From an uncultured Lachnospiraceae bacterium (GTDB lineage: Bacteria > Bacillota > Clostridia > Lachnospirales > Lachnospiraceae), in contig CAMVOY010000013.1 of the NCBI GenBank assembly GCA_947169235.1, forward strand, positions 1-47,651: a stretch of DNA of 47,651 nt, read 5' to 3'. The notes beneath the pieces were generated by a model. It made no database searches and was not told the origin of the DNA. It saw only the letters and a list, made by a program, of their open reading frames with translations. Every line of letters starts with the position of its first letter. Within the stretch, counting starts at the first letter, position 1. Shown here piece after piece: positions 1 to 8,316 of this stretch. The translations under genes and the position numbers were made by a program.

Positions 1-37
1 CGGAAGACTCGGATTCCTTCGGAATCCTCGTTTTCCG
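1..37. other. Stem-loop at the window edge
   Basis: The arms GGATTCC (11-17) and GGAATCC (21-27) pair across a 3-base loop. Outer arms CGGAA (1-5) and TTCCG (33-37) also pair. It lies downstream of the MBOAT gene on the minus strand and could be a terminator, but the sequence that would carry the U-run is outside the window. Confidence 0.4.
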
Positions 38-46
38 TTGGGCTCA

Positions 47-106
47 CCTGTCCTTGGATGCATACATCTGCATGCAAGCATGCTCTGTATGCATCCATCG
101 GACAGG
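47..106. repeat. Long imperfect inverted repeat downstream of MBOAT gene
   Basis: CCTGTCC (47-53) pairs with GGACAGG (100-106), and GGATGCATACA (56-66) pairs with TGTATGCATCC (86-96). A small TT/ATC internal loop separates the two stems. The 19-base apical region carries two GCATGC palindromes. It starts within 15 bases of the MBOAT stop codon on the minus strand. It may be a terminator-like or mRNA-stabilising structure, or a small dispersed repeat. No U-run follows it. Confidence 0.5.
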
Positions 107-120
107 CTCACGCCTTATCG

Positions 121-1692
121 CTAAAACTGATTATAAATAAACTGCGCAGCATCGATACCGGATCCGTATTTTCCGAGCATAACCGTTGCCAAGAACAACA
201 TCAATAATAATACATACCTGACGATATAGGGTGTGCGCATAAGTCTTGCGCTCACTCTTTCTTTTCTTCCACACATACTCACGATGATCATCAGTACAAC
301 TCCGGCAGCAACTATGATATAGTCCGCAACACTCACTCCCATATCGAGAAGTTTTGCTCCTTTTACCGGGCAACTGAATATATCCGTAAACATATGTATA
401 AACTGTCTGACGGCAAGTTTTGCAGAATTGTAGACATCAAACAGTCTTATGAAGCACATAAGTAAAAATGTACGGCCGACCTGAAAAAGCCTGTATCCCC
501 ACGAACCCGTGAGCGTCGGATGCTTTTTATGAAATCTGTCATACGCGGGCTCAAGCTCGCCGGAGATAAGTATCACAACTCCGTTCACAACGCCCCACGC
601 CACAAAATGCCATGCAGCTCCGTGCCAGATGCCCGTCGCAACCCAGCACACCATCGTCGACAGATAAACAGCAACTCTTTTTGCTACCTTCATTCCGAAA
701 TGATTCTTCGAAAAAGTGGTGAGCTTCCTGAGCGGCTTAGATATACTGAACGGGTAGAAAACATAATCTCTGAACCACGTTCCCATTGTGATGTGCCAAC
801 GACGCCAGTACTCGATTATACTCTTTGAGAAGAATGGTCTTTCAAAGTTCTCTTCAACCCTTATCCCCAACATCTGAGCGATACCGATAGTGATGTCGAT
901 GCCTCCGGTAAAATCAGCATAGAGCACTATCGCCCAGAATATCATCATGATAAAAACATAACCGCCCGTATAGTGTTTCGCTCCTGCAAAGAGTTCCGTC
1001 ACCGCAGGCGAAAGCCTGTCCGCTATCACAAGCTTTTTGAAATAACCCCATAGTATCCTCTGCAATCCCTGACCGACCATCAGTCTGTCAAAATAATGCT
1101 TTTTATAAAGTGTTTCCGACAGGTCGCCGTAACGACTTATCGGTCCCTGAATGAGCTGTGGGAAGAATGTCACGAAGAGCAAAAACTTGGGATAATTCTT
1201 TTGCACCTCGCACTTGCCCCAGTACGCATCCAGAAGATAGCTGACGGCTTGAAAAGTATAAAAAGATATCCCGAGCGGAATGATCAGATCCGGTACGGAT
1301 ATCTCTTTTTCGGCCGATAAAAAATGATTGATATTTGTAACTACAAATGCCGTATATTTTGTCACGGCAAGTATTCCGATATTAAGGATAAGGCAAAGGA
1401 GCATAACTGTTTTCTTTTTTGAATTAAACTCCTTTTTCAGCATCTTTCTTTGTTCCTTTGATGCTGTCTCCTTCATACGTTCAAATGTATCATCCTGTCT
1501 GCTTATATATAAGCCCGCCAGATACACGGTAGTAGCTGTCGTGATTATATAAATAAGATATGTCCATCCCGCACAATAATAAAAGCCGAGACTCGCCAGT
1601 AACAGAAGCCAATACTGGAGTCTCTTGGGGATTATATAATATAATACAAACAGCCCTATTATAAAGGCTATAAACTCGTAACTGATAAACAT
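121..1692 (-). CDS. MBOAT-family O-acyltransferase (DltB/AlgI-like)
   Basis: This 523-residue polytopic membrane protein resembles the AlgI/DltB branch of the MBOAT family, which moves acyl groups from a cytoplasmic donor to extracellular glycans or teichoic acids. Its first hydrophobic segments fall at about residues 5-20 and 27-60. The family hallmark is clear: EYWRRWH ending at H300 and GIWHGAAW with the putative catalytic H357. At 523 residues it is nearer AlgI-type proteins than the roughly 400-residue DltB. It is last in a row with an adenylating enzyme and a carrier protein, so the donor is probably a carrier-bound acyl or aminoacyl group. The SD AAGGA lies about 10 bases before the ATG. 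No DltD is in the window. The family is secure; the D-alanyl substrate is inferred. Confidence 0.88.
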   Translation of the reverse strand: MFISYEFIAFIIGLFVLYYIIPKRLQYWLLLLASLGFYYCAGWTYLIYIITTATTVYLAGLYISRQDDTFERMKETASKEQRKMLKKEFNSKKKTVMLLCLILNIGILAVTKYTAFVVTNINHFLSAEKEISVPDLIIPLGISFYTFQAVSYLLDAYWGKCEVQKNYPKFLLFVTFFPQLIQGPISRYGDLSETLYKKHYFDRLMVGQGLQRILWGYFKKLVIADRLSPAVTELFAGAKHYTGGYVFIMMIFWAIVLYADFTGGIDITIGIAQMLGIRVEENFERPFFSKSIIEYWRRWHITMGTWFRDYVFYPFSISKPLRKLTTFSKNHFGMKVAKRVAVYLSTMVCWVATGIWHGAAWHFVAWGVVNGVVILISGELEPAYDRFHKKHPTLTGSWGYRLFQVGRTFLLMCFIRLFDVYNSAKLAVRQFIHMFTDIFSCPVKGAKLLDMGVSVADYIIVAAGVVLMIIVSMCGRKERVSARLMRTPYIVRYVLLLMLFLATVMLGKYGSGIDAAQFIYNQF

Positions 1693-1747
1693 TTTATAAC
1701 TATCCTTGTATATTCATACTGATATTTGTATGCCATATTATAAGGCG

Positions 1748-1771
1748 GAGTGATCGGCGTCCCGATCACTC
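1748..1771 (-). other. Perfect 10-bp hairpin over the ACP stop codon
   Basis: GAGTGATCGG (1748-1757) and CCGATCACTC (1762-1771) pair across a 4-base loop. The carrier-protein stop codon (1766-1768) lies in the stem. No U-run follows on the minus strand, so it is more likely an intra-operon RNA-stability or processing element than a full terminator. Confidence 0.55.
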
Positions 1772-2011
1772 ATCCAACAGTCTCTCTATCATATCAGTCA
1801 GGCTTTCAAGTGAATTGAAGTTCTCCGGCACAAAATCTCTCGCCGTAACCTCTACATCAAACTCCTCATTCAGCTCGGTGACCAGGGTCACCAGATCGAA
1901 AGAATCGAGGACCTTGCCATCGACAAGTCCTGTCTCATCCTCATAATCCACATCCTCATGAAGCTCGGTAAGCAGTGCAAGTATTCCCTCTCGAATCTCT
2001 TCTCTGTCCAT
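1766..2011 (-). CDS. Acyl carrier protein (DltC-like)
   Basis: This 81-residue acidic carrier protein has the phosphopantetheine attachment motif LDSFDLV, with Ser37 as the modified residue. The size and the LDS motif fit DltC-type D-alanyl carrier proteins and small acyl carrier proteins. The start at 2011 is chosen because GGAGG lies 7 bases upstream; an upstream in-frame ATG at 2107 would overlap the previous gene's tail and has no comparable site. The gene lies between a DltA-like adenylating enzyme and an MBOAT acyltransferase, so it probably shuttles the activated acyl group between them. A DltC role is likely but not proven. Confidence 0.87.
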   Translation of the reverse strand: MDREEIREGILALLTELHEDVDYEDETGLVDGKVLDSFDLVTLVTELNEEFDVEVTARDFVPENFNSLESLTDMIERLLDE

Positions 2012-2087
2012 TTTCTCCTCCATATCAGGGAACAGTCCCGGTTCCCCACGTTTTTTTACTCCCTTCCCGTGAACCTTGATTATATCA

Positions 2088-2118
2088 CAAACGGACGCTC
2101 TTTTCAAGCGTCCGTTTG
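2088..2118 (-). other. Perfect 12-bp hairpin over the adenylating-enzyme stop codon
   Basis: CAAACGGACGCT (2088-2099) pairs with AGCGTCCGTTTG (2107-2118) across a 7-base loop that contains the stop codon of the adenylating enzyme gene (2104-2106). On the minus strand it is followed by an A/T-rich stretch but no U-run. On the plus strand it is followed by TTTCTTTTT. It sits in the 92-base gap before the carrier-protein gene and could tune relative expression. Confidence 0.55.
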
Positions 2119-3630
2119 TTTCTTTTTGCTTTCTGCGTACATTTCTTTCAGTTTCATACGATCGAGCTTTCCGTTTGGCAAAAGTGGCATCGTTTCTATC
2201 TGCCTGATGGCATTTGGCACCATATACCGCGGGAGACGCTTTTTCAGTTCCTTGGTGAGCTCTCTCTTGTCGATATCGCCCACATAATAGAAAACGATCT
2301 TTTCATTCTCCCTGAAAAATACACAGGCACACATCTTCACACCCTCGACCCTCATCGCGTCGGCTTCTATCTCTCCGAGCTCAATACGGTGTCCCATATG
2401 CTTTATCTGGTGGTCCTTTCTGGAAGCAAAGTAGAGTTCTCCGTCCTTTCTGTAGCCGAGATCACCGGTATGATAGATCCTGTCATCGTATTCGGTCCTT
2501 AACGGATTCGGGGTAAATGCCTCATTTGTTTTTTCAGGATTTCTGTAATAACCCTTGGTAAGGCAGGTACCACGGATACAGATTTCACCCTCCTTCCCCT
2601 CGGGGACCGGGTTGCCATCCGCATCCAAAAGCAGTATCTCGGTATTTTTAAATGGTCTCCCTATGGGGATGACCTCCTCCTCCTCAAAAAATCTGTCAGC
2701 ATGGTAATAACAGCTCATGCCCGTAGCCTCAGTAGGTCCGTAGAGATTGAAAAAGTCCGCATCCGGCAGCGTCTTTTTCCAAAGATTGAACTGTCCTGCA
2801 GGGAATACCTCGCTCCCGAAAGCTATCTTTTTTAAGTATGCCGGTTTTACTATATCAAAGGTTCCAAAGCTTGAGATCATGGTGAGCGCCGATACGACCC
2901 AGCATATCGTATTGACCTTATGCTCATTCAGATACTCGACAAGCTTCGTCGGAAAAAGAAAGCACTCCGACGGTATCAGCCATGTCTTCGCACCGAACTT
3001 AAGCGTAGAGAAAACCTCCTTCATGCACGCGTCCAGATAGAGTGGTGCCTGCATACCGAACACGCAGCTTTCATCGAAGCCCAGGGTTTCGGTCAAAGTC
3101 TCCACGTAGTCAATTACACCTCTATGATAGCCTACGACGCCCTTTGGCACCCCCGTAGAGCCGGAGGTAAAAAGCACGTAAGCAGGATCGACATCTAACG
3201 CATTTTCTCTCACCTTTTTCAGCTCATCCTCGCAGACAGCATCCGGCAAGGCATCGTATGAAAGAATCTCGCCCGAAAAATCCAACTCCTTTGCGGTCTC
3301 CATCGTCGACTCGTCCGTGATCATAAATCTCGATTCTGTCGTCTCAAGTATAAGCTCGATCCTTCGTCTGGGCATCTCTACATCTATCGGTACGTAATAA
3401 CATCCCGCTGCCACCGTTCCGAAAAACGCGGTCAGTGTATAAGGGGACCTCTTCATAAAAATGATCACGGGCTCTTTTTCCGCGCCCGATCCTATGAGCA
3501 TGCTGCCCACCCTTTTCGCGCGGTCACAAAACTCCGCGAAAGTCAATACCAGCTCATCATCAGCAAAGGCCTCCCTGTCGGGAAACCTTTCTGCCGCCTC
3601 TTCCATGTATTCAAGAATATTTGTTTTCAT
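2104..3630 (-). CDS. Amino-acid adenylating enzyme, DltA-like (AMP-binding)
   Basis: This 508-residue stand-alone adenylation domain should activate a carboxylate with ATP and load it onto a carrier-protein thiol. Core motifs are present in order: FTSGSTGVPKG (154-164), NLYGPTEATG (295-304), YHTGDLG, the KDHQIKHMGHRIELGE hinge region, and PNGKLDR with the catalytic lysine near the C-terminus. Length and motifs match DltA (D-alanine:D-alanyl carrier protein ligase, about 500 residues). The SD GAGG lies 7 bases before the ATG. It starts 15 bases after the symporter-fusion gene and is followed by the carrier protein and MBOAT gene. D-alanine specificity is inferred from this neighbourhood, not read from the pocket. 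Confidence 0.88.
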   Translation of the reverse strand: MKTNILEYMEEAAERFPDREAFADDELVLTFAEFCDRAKRVGSMLIGSGAEKEPVIIFMKRSPYTLTAFFGTVAAGCYYVPIDVEMPRRRIELILETTESRFMITDESTMETAKELDFSGEILSYDALPDAVCEDELKKVRENALDVDPAYVLFTSGSTGVPKGVVGYHRGVIDYVETLTETLGFDESCVFGMQAPLYLDACMKEVFSTLKFGAKTWLIPSECFLFPTKLVEYLNEHKVNTICWVVSALTMISSFGTFDIVKPAYLKKIAFGSEVFPAGQFNLWKKTLPDADFFNLYGPTEATGMSCYYHADRFFEEEEVIPIGRPFKNTEILLLDADGNPVPEGKEGEICIRGTCLTKGYYRNPEKTNEAFTPNPLRTEYDDRIYHTGDLGYRKDGELYFASRKDHQIKHMGHRIELGEIEADAMRVEGVKMCACVFFRENEKIVFYYVGDIDKRELTKELKKRLPRYMVPNAIRQIETMPLLPNGKLDRMKLKEMYAESKKKQTDA

Positions 3631-3645
3631 CGTACTACCTCTAAA

Positions 3646-5256
3646 TCATTCTTCCCCATTTATCAGGACATCTCTGTTCAACTTTTTCCGCGCTCTGGCT
3701 CCCGACAGTATCTCCAATTGCAGGAACAGGATATTAAATCCGGTATCATGGAAATCTATAACCACCTCCAAGGCAGTGGCTATAAGCAGCGCACTGTCAG
3801 GTATACCCAGCTGAGAAAACAGTATGGCATACAGCGTCAACCCTGCACCGGGAAGCGGCGGAACTGCTATCGCCAAAAATGCTCCCGTTATCACTGCCGA
3901 CAACAGCCACATCGGGGTTATCTGTATATCATATGTTCCCGCAAAATAAACAGATATCACCATCAGATATACGATCGTCGTCTGCATATACATCACATTT
4001 CCCATTGGATATGCAAACCTGACATAGTTCCGGTCCACGCCGAGCTTTTTTTCACAATTCTCCATACCGAGTGTAAATGCCGCCATACTCGATGCAGTAG
4101 TAAAGGCGACAAAGGATGCCGGCAGAACTTTTTTTAATACAAGTATCGGAGAGCATTTCAGCCTGAAGGAATTATAAACGACCATCAGTATCATCCACCC
4201 TAAATTAATAACTATCAAAAGAGCAACAGGCTTCCACAGGGAAACGATAGCCCCCAGATCACCATTCCATATCTGATGGATCAGCGCTGCAAATACAAAG
4301 ATAGGTACGAGCGAACAGACAGATGAAGTCAGCCACTGGGAAAGCGTGGCTCCCTCCAGTACCAGACTGCGGATAAGCTTCGATCTCTCGCCGAGAGCAA
4401 GTAATCCCACCCCCACGAAGATACCTATCAATATGATCTGCAATGAGTTTCCTGACCAGAACGGATCTATTATATTGGACGGCGCGATATCGAAGATCAT
4501 CTTCGTAATATCCTTCAGATGAAACGTCATAGCCTGATCGGAACCGCCTGTGGCAGTCAAGCCGAGAATAAGGCATACTGCTGCCAACGCAACTATCGCA
4601 GTCAAAATGGATATCAGTACAAACCGGATTATCGTCTTTTTCCCGAGCCTGGATAGTGTGGAGCTGTCCCCGACTCCTATTATTCCACTCGAGATGGTAA
4701 ATGCTATCATGAATCCGGCAAAGGTTGAGAGCAACCCCAGAAAAACATTCATCACCGGGACAAGCATTGACTCATCGATCTCCGTCCTCAACCCACCGGG
4801 GATATGGCTGCCGAGGATACCTATTATCACGGCAAGGATGATCGCAGTTACTATCTTAAACACATGGCCGCGCTTGGCTCTGCCGGATACAACCATAGAG
4901 ACACAGTTTTTCCCCTTTCTGTATTCCCACGACGGAGCAAGGCCTATAGCTTCCAGAATTGAGTTTGCCTCCTGTCCGTCATCTGTCGGATCAAACGAGG
5001 CTCCATTATACTCTACCCTGAACACGTGCCTGCCATAATTCCTTCCGATCATCACACGGACCATCACTGCCGTATCCGAAGAATCCCGAATACGAAGCAA
5101 TATCTCCTCTACACTCAAAACCACACGAAGAGTATTGCGACTCTCCTCACCGATCTTCTCTAAATAGTTTCTGAGCTCCTCCGTTATCTCGGTGATCGCA
5201 TCATTGGTAAGTTCTTTTTCATTCCACTTTGTAGACATTTTTCCATGAGCATGCAT
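3646..5256 (-). CDS. Cation:dicarboxylate symporter with N-terminal RsbW-like domain
   Basis: This 536-residue protein has two parts. Residues 1 to about 130 resemble a Bergerat-fold (HATPase_c_2) domain, with an alpha helix in the N-box position (VEEILLRIRD), a G1-like EYNGASFDP and a glycine-containing C-terminal strand. The usual N-box Asn and G1 Asp are not evident, so ATP binding is doubtful. From about residue 133 there are multiple hydrophobic segments and the ending of the sodium:dicarboxylate symporter family, including GAGLTLY and an acidic/polar final helix. Substrates of the family are glutamate, aspartate, C4-dicarboxylates or serine/threonine. It lies directly downstream of a PP2C phosphatase and a STAS gene, which suggests that its cytoplasmic domain joins a partner-switching circuit. 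Starts at residue 1 or 7 are both possible. Confidence 0.82.
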   Translation of the reverse strand: MHAHGKMSTKWNEKELTNDAITEITEELRNYLEKIGEESRNTLRVVLSVEEILLRIRDSSDTAVMVRVMIGRNYGRHVFRVEYNGASFDPTDDGQEANSILEAIGLAPSWEYRKGKNCVSMVVSGRAKRGHVFKIVTAIILAVIIGILGSHIPGGLRTEIDESMLVPVMNVFLGLLSTFAGFMIAFTISSGIIGVGDSSTLSRLGKKTIIRFVLISILTAIVALAAVCLILGLTATGGSDQAMTFHLKDITKMIFDIAPSNIIDPFWSGNSLQIILIGIFVGVGLLALGERSKLIRSLVLEGATLSQWLTSSVCSLVPIFVFAALIHQIWNGDLGAIVSLWKPVALLIVINLGWMILMVVYNSFRLKCSPILVLKKVLPASFVAFTTASSMAAFTLGMENCEKKLGVDRNYVRFAYPMGNVMYMQTTIVYLMVISVYFAGTYDIQITPMWLLSAVITGAFLAIAVPPLPGAGLTLYAILFSQLGIPDSALLIATALEVVIDFHDTGFNILFLQLEILSGARARKKLNRDVLINGEE

Positions 5257-5296
5257 CTAAACAAGCTCTCCCCCTTTTAAATTTAATGATAAAATA

Positions 5297-6889
5297 TCAT
5301 TGTAATTCAACGCACAGCATGGTCAGATCATCAAACTGCTCCGCATCACCCGTAAACTTATATACATCTCTGTCTATAACCATAAGAATATCTTCCGGCC
5401 TGCCATCCGGTCTCGAGTTGACCGCCTTTAACAGGCGTTCCATACCAAACTGCTCGTCATTTTTATCCATCGCCTCAGGTACACCATCCGTGTATACCAT
5501 AACCTTTGAGCCGTGATCAAGAACAAGCTCGTACTCAGGAAACTCTATTCCGTTTTTTAAGCCCACCACAGGTCCATGTTTGTCCTGGACGATCTCAAAC
5601 TGACCTCCCCTGTGGTAAATCAGTGGTTTGTCATGACCGGCATTTGCAGCCGTCAGAATACCGGTTTTTACGTTTAACATTCCAAGCCATATCGTTACAA
5701 ACATCATCTCAGGATTGTTTGTGCATATCATATTGTTTACGTCTTTAAGGATAGCACCGGGATTACCTCCGGATAATACCCGCGCCTTGAGAAGACTCTT
5801 TGCCATCATCATAAACATGGCTGCAGGAACGCCCTTTCCTGACACATCGGCCATGATGATAGCCAGATGATCATAATCAACAAAAAAGAAGTCGTAGAAA
5901 TCTCCGCCAACCTCTTTTGCCGGCGTCATATCGGCATAGATCAACAGCTCATCACGATCCGGGAAAGCGGGAAACTTGCTCGGAAGTATTTCCGCCTGAA
6001 GCTTTGTTGCCAGATTGAGTTCCGTGTTTACACGCTGCTTTTCAAGCAAAATGCGGGTGTTTTCCACGATGTATTTATGTAGCTTTTTATCCATGTTTTC
6101 AAAGGAACGTGCAAGATTCTCTATCTCATCTCCCGTGTTTACATCGATAGTCACTTCACCTTCTCTGTCGGGATTCTCCGCCAATTCGACAACGGCCAGG
6201 TTAAGCTTTAATAACGGGCCTATTATCCTCCTTCGAACAAAGGAATAAAAGATGATCATAGTGACCACCATCACGATGAAAACATACAGCAATACGAAGA
6301 TTATGATACGTACTGCACTGGAACGGATATGCGGCATAAGTATATCCGACTCAACAACAGCGATCGTCTCTCCATTTTTGTTTTTCACGGGTGCGATCGC
6401 CGCAGCCAGAAACATATCGCCGTAACTGTAGGTGGCAAATCTCTTCTCTCCGGTCTTATACGCTTCAAAGACTTTTTCTTTTGGATAATCCCCACTGTAA
6501 TACCATTTATCCAAAAGCGGTCTGGCGTCATAATCCGACTGGGCATCCCAAATATACTTTATGCCATCTTCCTCCGGAATAAACACGTATAGGTATCGGA
6601 GATTGCCCTTATCCACCATCCCCTGCATTTCACGCTTCACATCAAAATAGGCGTCGTCAGTTTTCCCTGTAGTTATGTAACGTTCGATTTGAGCACTGTC
6701 CAGATCTTCGGCCACGATATCAGCATATGACGAAGAGAAGTCCTGATAGATACTCAGTACTTCTCTCTGAAGCAATAATCCCACAGCGAGGTCTATCACT
6801 ATGATCAGTATCGCAAAAAATATCAGCAATCGTATCAGCGTGACCGTAGCCAGTTTCCTTTTTCTGGTCTTATACTTATCCTGCCTCAC
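5297..6889 (-). CDS. Membrane PP2C/SpoIIE-type serine phosphatase with HAMP
   Basis: This 530-residue RsbU/SpoIIE-type phosphatase probably dephosphorylates a STAS protein. A first membrane segment (about 16-40) is followed by an extracytoplasmic sensor region (41-192), a second membrane segment (193-217), a HAMP domain (218-270) and a PP2C domain (300-530). Metal-binding and fold motifs are visible: EVGGDFYDFF with D330, MADVSGKG with D348, AGHDKP, YTDGVPEA and the terminal DDLT. The sensor has a Cache-like look (periplasmic WYYSGDYP-type region). The gene lies 30 bases after a STAS gene, its likely substrate. The external signal is unknown. Confidence 0.92.
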   Translation of the reverse strand: MRQDKYKTRKRKLATVTLIRLLIFFAILIIVIDLAVGLLLQREVLSIYQDFSSSYADIVAEDLDSAQIERYITTGKTDDAYFDVKREMQGMVDKGNLRYLYVFIPEEDGIKYIWDAQSDYDARPLLDKWYYSGDYPKEKVFEAYKTGEKRFATYSYGDMFLAAAIAPVKNKNGETIAVVESDILMPHIRSSAVRIIIFVLLYVFIVMVVTMIIFYSFVRRRIIGPLLKLNLAVVELAENPDREGEVTIDVNTGDEIENLARSFENMDKKLHKYIVENTRILLEKQRVNTELNLATKLQAEILPSKFPAFPDRDELLIYADMTPAKEVGGDFYDFFFVDYDHLAIIMADVSGKGVPAAMFMMMAKSLLKARVLSGGNPGAILKDVNNMICTNNPEMMFVTIWLGMLNVKTGILTAANAGHDKPLIYHRGGQFEIVQDKHGPVVGLKNGIEFPEYELVLDHGSKVMVYTDGVPEAMDKNDEQFGMERLLKAVNSRPDGRPEDILMVIDRDVYKFTGDAEQFDDLTMLCVELQ

Positions 6890-6919
6890 TCTATCTCCCC
6901 CTTTAGGAAACGACGCAGT

Positions 6920-7222
6920 TTAGATAATCGTAAGCATATTATCAAAGCCTGTCATCTCAAAAATGTCCATGATGTCCGCCGGTACATTTTTTACATTCAA
7001 TTCACCGGCTTTTGCCTGAAGCTGCTGGTCGGCCATGACAAATACGCGCAATCCGGCACTGGATACGTAGCTCAGTTTTTCGAGATCAAGGATAACTTTT
7101 TCAGCCGATCCTATGTAATGTGATATTTCTTCCGTTACCTGCGGTGACGAATTGGTATCCATCTTTCCCTCAATAAAAATAGTTACTTCTTTTCCGTTTT
7201 CTTCTGCTTTCAGATTTAACAT
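6920..7222 (-). CDS. STAS-domain anti-sigma factor antagonist
   Basis: This 100-residue single STAS domain resembles SpoIIAA/RsbV. The segment YVSSAGLRV contains Ser55, which aligns with the phosphorylated serine of RsbV-type antagonists. In that family the dephosphorylated form binds a kinase/anti-sigma partner and releases its target, and a PP2C phosphatase resets it. The phosphatase gene follows 30 bases downstream. No free-standing RsbW or sigma factor is in the window. The only RsbW-like domain nearby is fused to the symporter two genes on. AGGAGG lies close to the ATG. Confidence 0.92.
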   Translation of the reverse strand: MLNLKAEENGKEVTIFIEGKMDTNSSPQVTEEISHYIGSAEKVILDLEKLSYVSSAGLRVFVMADQQLQAKAGELNVKNVPADIMDIFEMTGFDNMLTII

Positions 7223-7263
7223 GATCAGTTCCTCCTGTGATAATATTGTTTAGCATAAAGCAT

Positions 7264-8052
7264 TTACGCATTCTCAATATCCCAAATATACTCCTCGCCC
7301 CAGCTGTACTGGTTCATAAACTCTCCTCTGTAGGCATTGATGGCTTCGGGATTTCCTTTCATAAACTCAAAATAGTCGCAATCCACTTTTTCGGGATTTA
7401 GCCTGTATTCATTTCTCCCGTGGTATAGAACATCCTCCTGCCCGATCTCCTTCAGGGTTTTTTTCAGATCCATTATCAGCGCCCCTATATAGGACTTCTG
7501 GGATTTTTTATTTTCATCCTCCCACAGTATATCACACAGTTCCAGGCGTGTGGCAGAGGCTCCGTTTTTGGCGGCAAGATATGCAAGTACCTCTTTTGTT
7601 TTGGACCTGGCGAACGGTAACGGTTTTCCATGGTATTCTGCCCAAAACTCGCCAAAGCATGTGAGTTTCAGAAGCTCAGGTTCACCTTTTGACTCTATCG
7701 GGTGGCGGAGATTGTTAATCTCCTCGCGAATATCATCTGCGTCCACCGGCTTTAACAGATAGCCCCCTATGTGCATTTTGTAGGCTGTCACAGCATAGTT
7801 CGGATACGCAGTGGTCATGATGATATTTGTGTTCGGAGAAACCTCTTTAATCTTCTTTGCCACCTCGAGTCCGCTCATGCCGGGCATCTCTATATCAAGA
7901 AAAACAAGTGATATGTCAACCTTGGTAAAGATCTCCAGAGCCTCGTTTCCGTTTGAAGCAACAAAAATAGACGAATCCGGAACCGCCTTTCGGATCTCCT
8001 TTTCCATACCAACACGCATCATTCTCTCGTCATCCGCAATCAGGATATTCAT
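7264..8052 (-). CDS. Response regulator with SARP-like output domain
   Basis: This 262-residue regulator begins with a receiver domain containing the acidic pair D7/D8, the phosphoacceptor D53 (FLDIEMPGMSG) and the conserved K101. From about residue 128 a winged-helix region (LTCFGEFWAEY, then ATRLELCDILW) and a short helical extension resemble SARP/BTAD-type transcription regulators. It heads the minus-strand operon with its own sigma-A-like promoter. No histidine kinase is adjacent. It faces the Tad pilus operon across the intergenic region, so both operons are possible targets. Confidence 0.88.
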   Translation of the reverse strand: MNILIADDERMMRVGMEKEIRKAVPDSSIFVASNGNEALEIFTKVDISLVFLDIEMPGMSGLEVAKKIKEVSPNTNIIMTTAYPNYAVTAYKMHIGGYLLKPVDADDIREEINNLRHPIESKGEPELLKLTCFGEFWAEYHGKPLPFARSKTKEVLAYLAAKNGASATRLELCDILWEDENKKSQKSYIGALIMDLKKTLKEIGQEDVLYHGRNEYRLNPEKVDCDYFEFMKGNPEAINAYRGEFMNQYSWGEEYIWDIENA

Positions 8053-8094
8053 AGCTGCCTCCGTAAATCTGTATTTTCGCCCTATTTGTATGGT

Positions 8095-8124
8095 ATTTTA
8101 CCACATTTGTCGAAAGAAAGTCAA
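8095..8124 (-). promoter_or_regulatory. Sigma-A-like promoter of the regulator/Dlt-like operon
   Basis: On the minus strand, TTGACT (8119-8124) and TAAAAT (8095-8100) are separated by 18 bases. They lie 43 bases upstream of the response-regulator start codon. The spacing and both hexamers are close to consensus. Confidence 0.65.
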
Positions 8125-8230
8125 GAAAAGGATTGTTGATAAAAAACATCAATAGTATGTTTGTTATATTTTTCATAGAAAACCCCATGTCATTTTGTCT
8201 GAATGGTCGAATTCGCTGTTCCAATGCTGA

Positions 8231-8260
8231 TTGACAGCGAAATATTTTATGTGTTAAAAT
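8231..8260 (+). promoter_or_regulatory. Sigma-A-like promoter of the Tad pilus operon
   Basis: TTGACA (8231-8236) and TAAAAT (8255-8260) are separated by 18 bases, upstream of the first prepilin peptidase gene. The roughly 50-base leader contains a small hairpin, ATGACC-GATCA-GGTCAT (8280-8296), followed by TAGGAGA as the ribosome-binding site. Confidence 0.65.
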
Positions 8261-8316
8261 AGACACAGATGAAACAGGGATGACCGATCAGGTCATGACC
8301 GGATAGGAGATTTTAC

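Noticed and set aside
520-828. Plus-strand open frame within the MBOAT gene
   Set aside because: It is antisense to the conserved MBOAT coding sequence and shows no recognisable domain.
8053-8316. Possible riboswitch in the long leader
   Set aside because: The leader after the promoter is only about 50 bases with one 6-bp hairpin, too small for a known riboswitch class.
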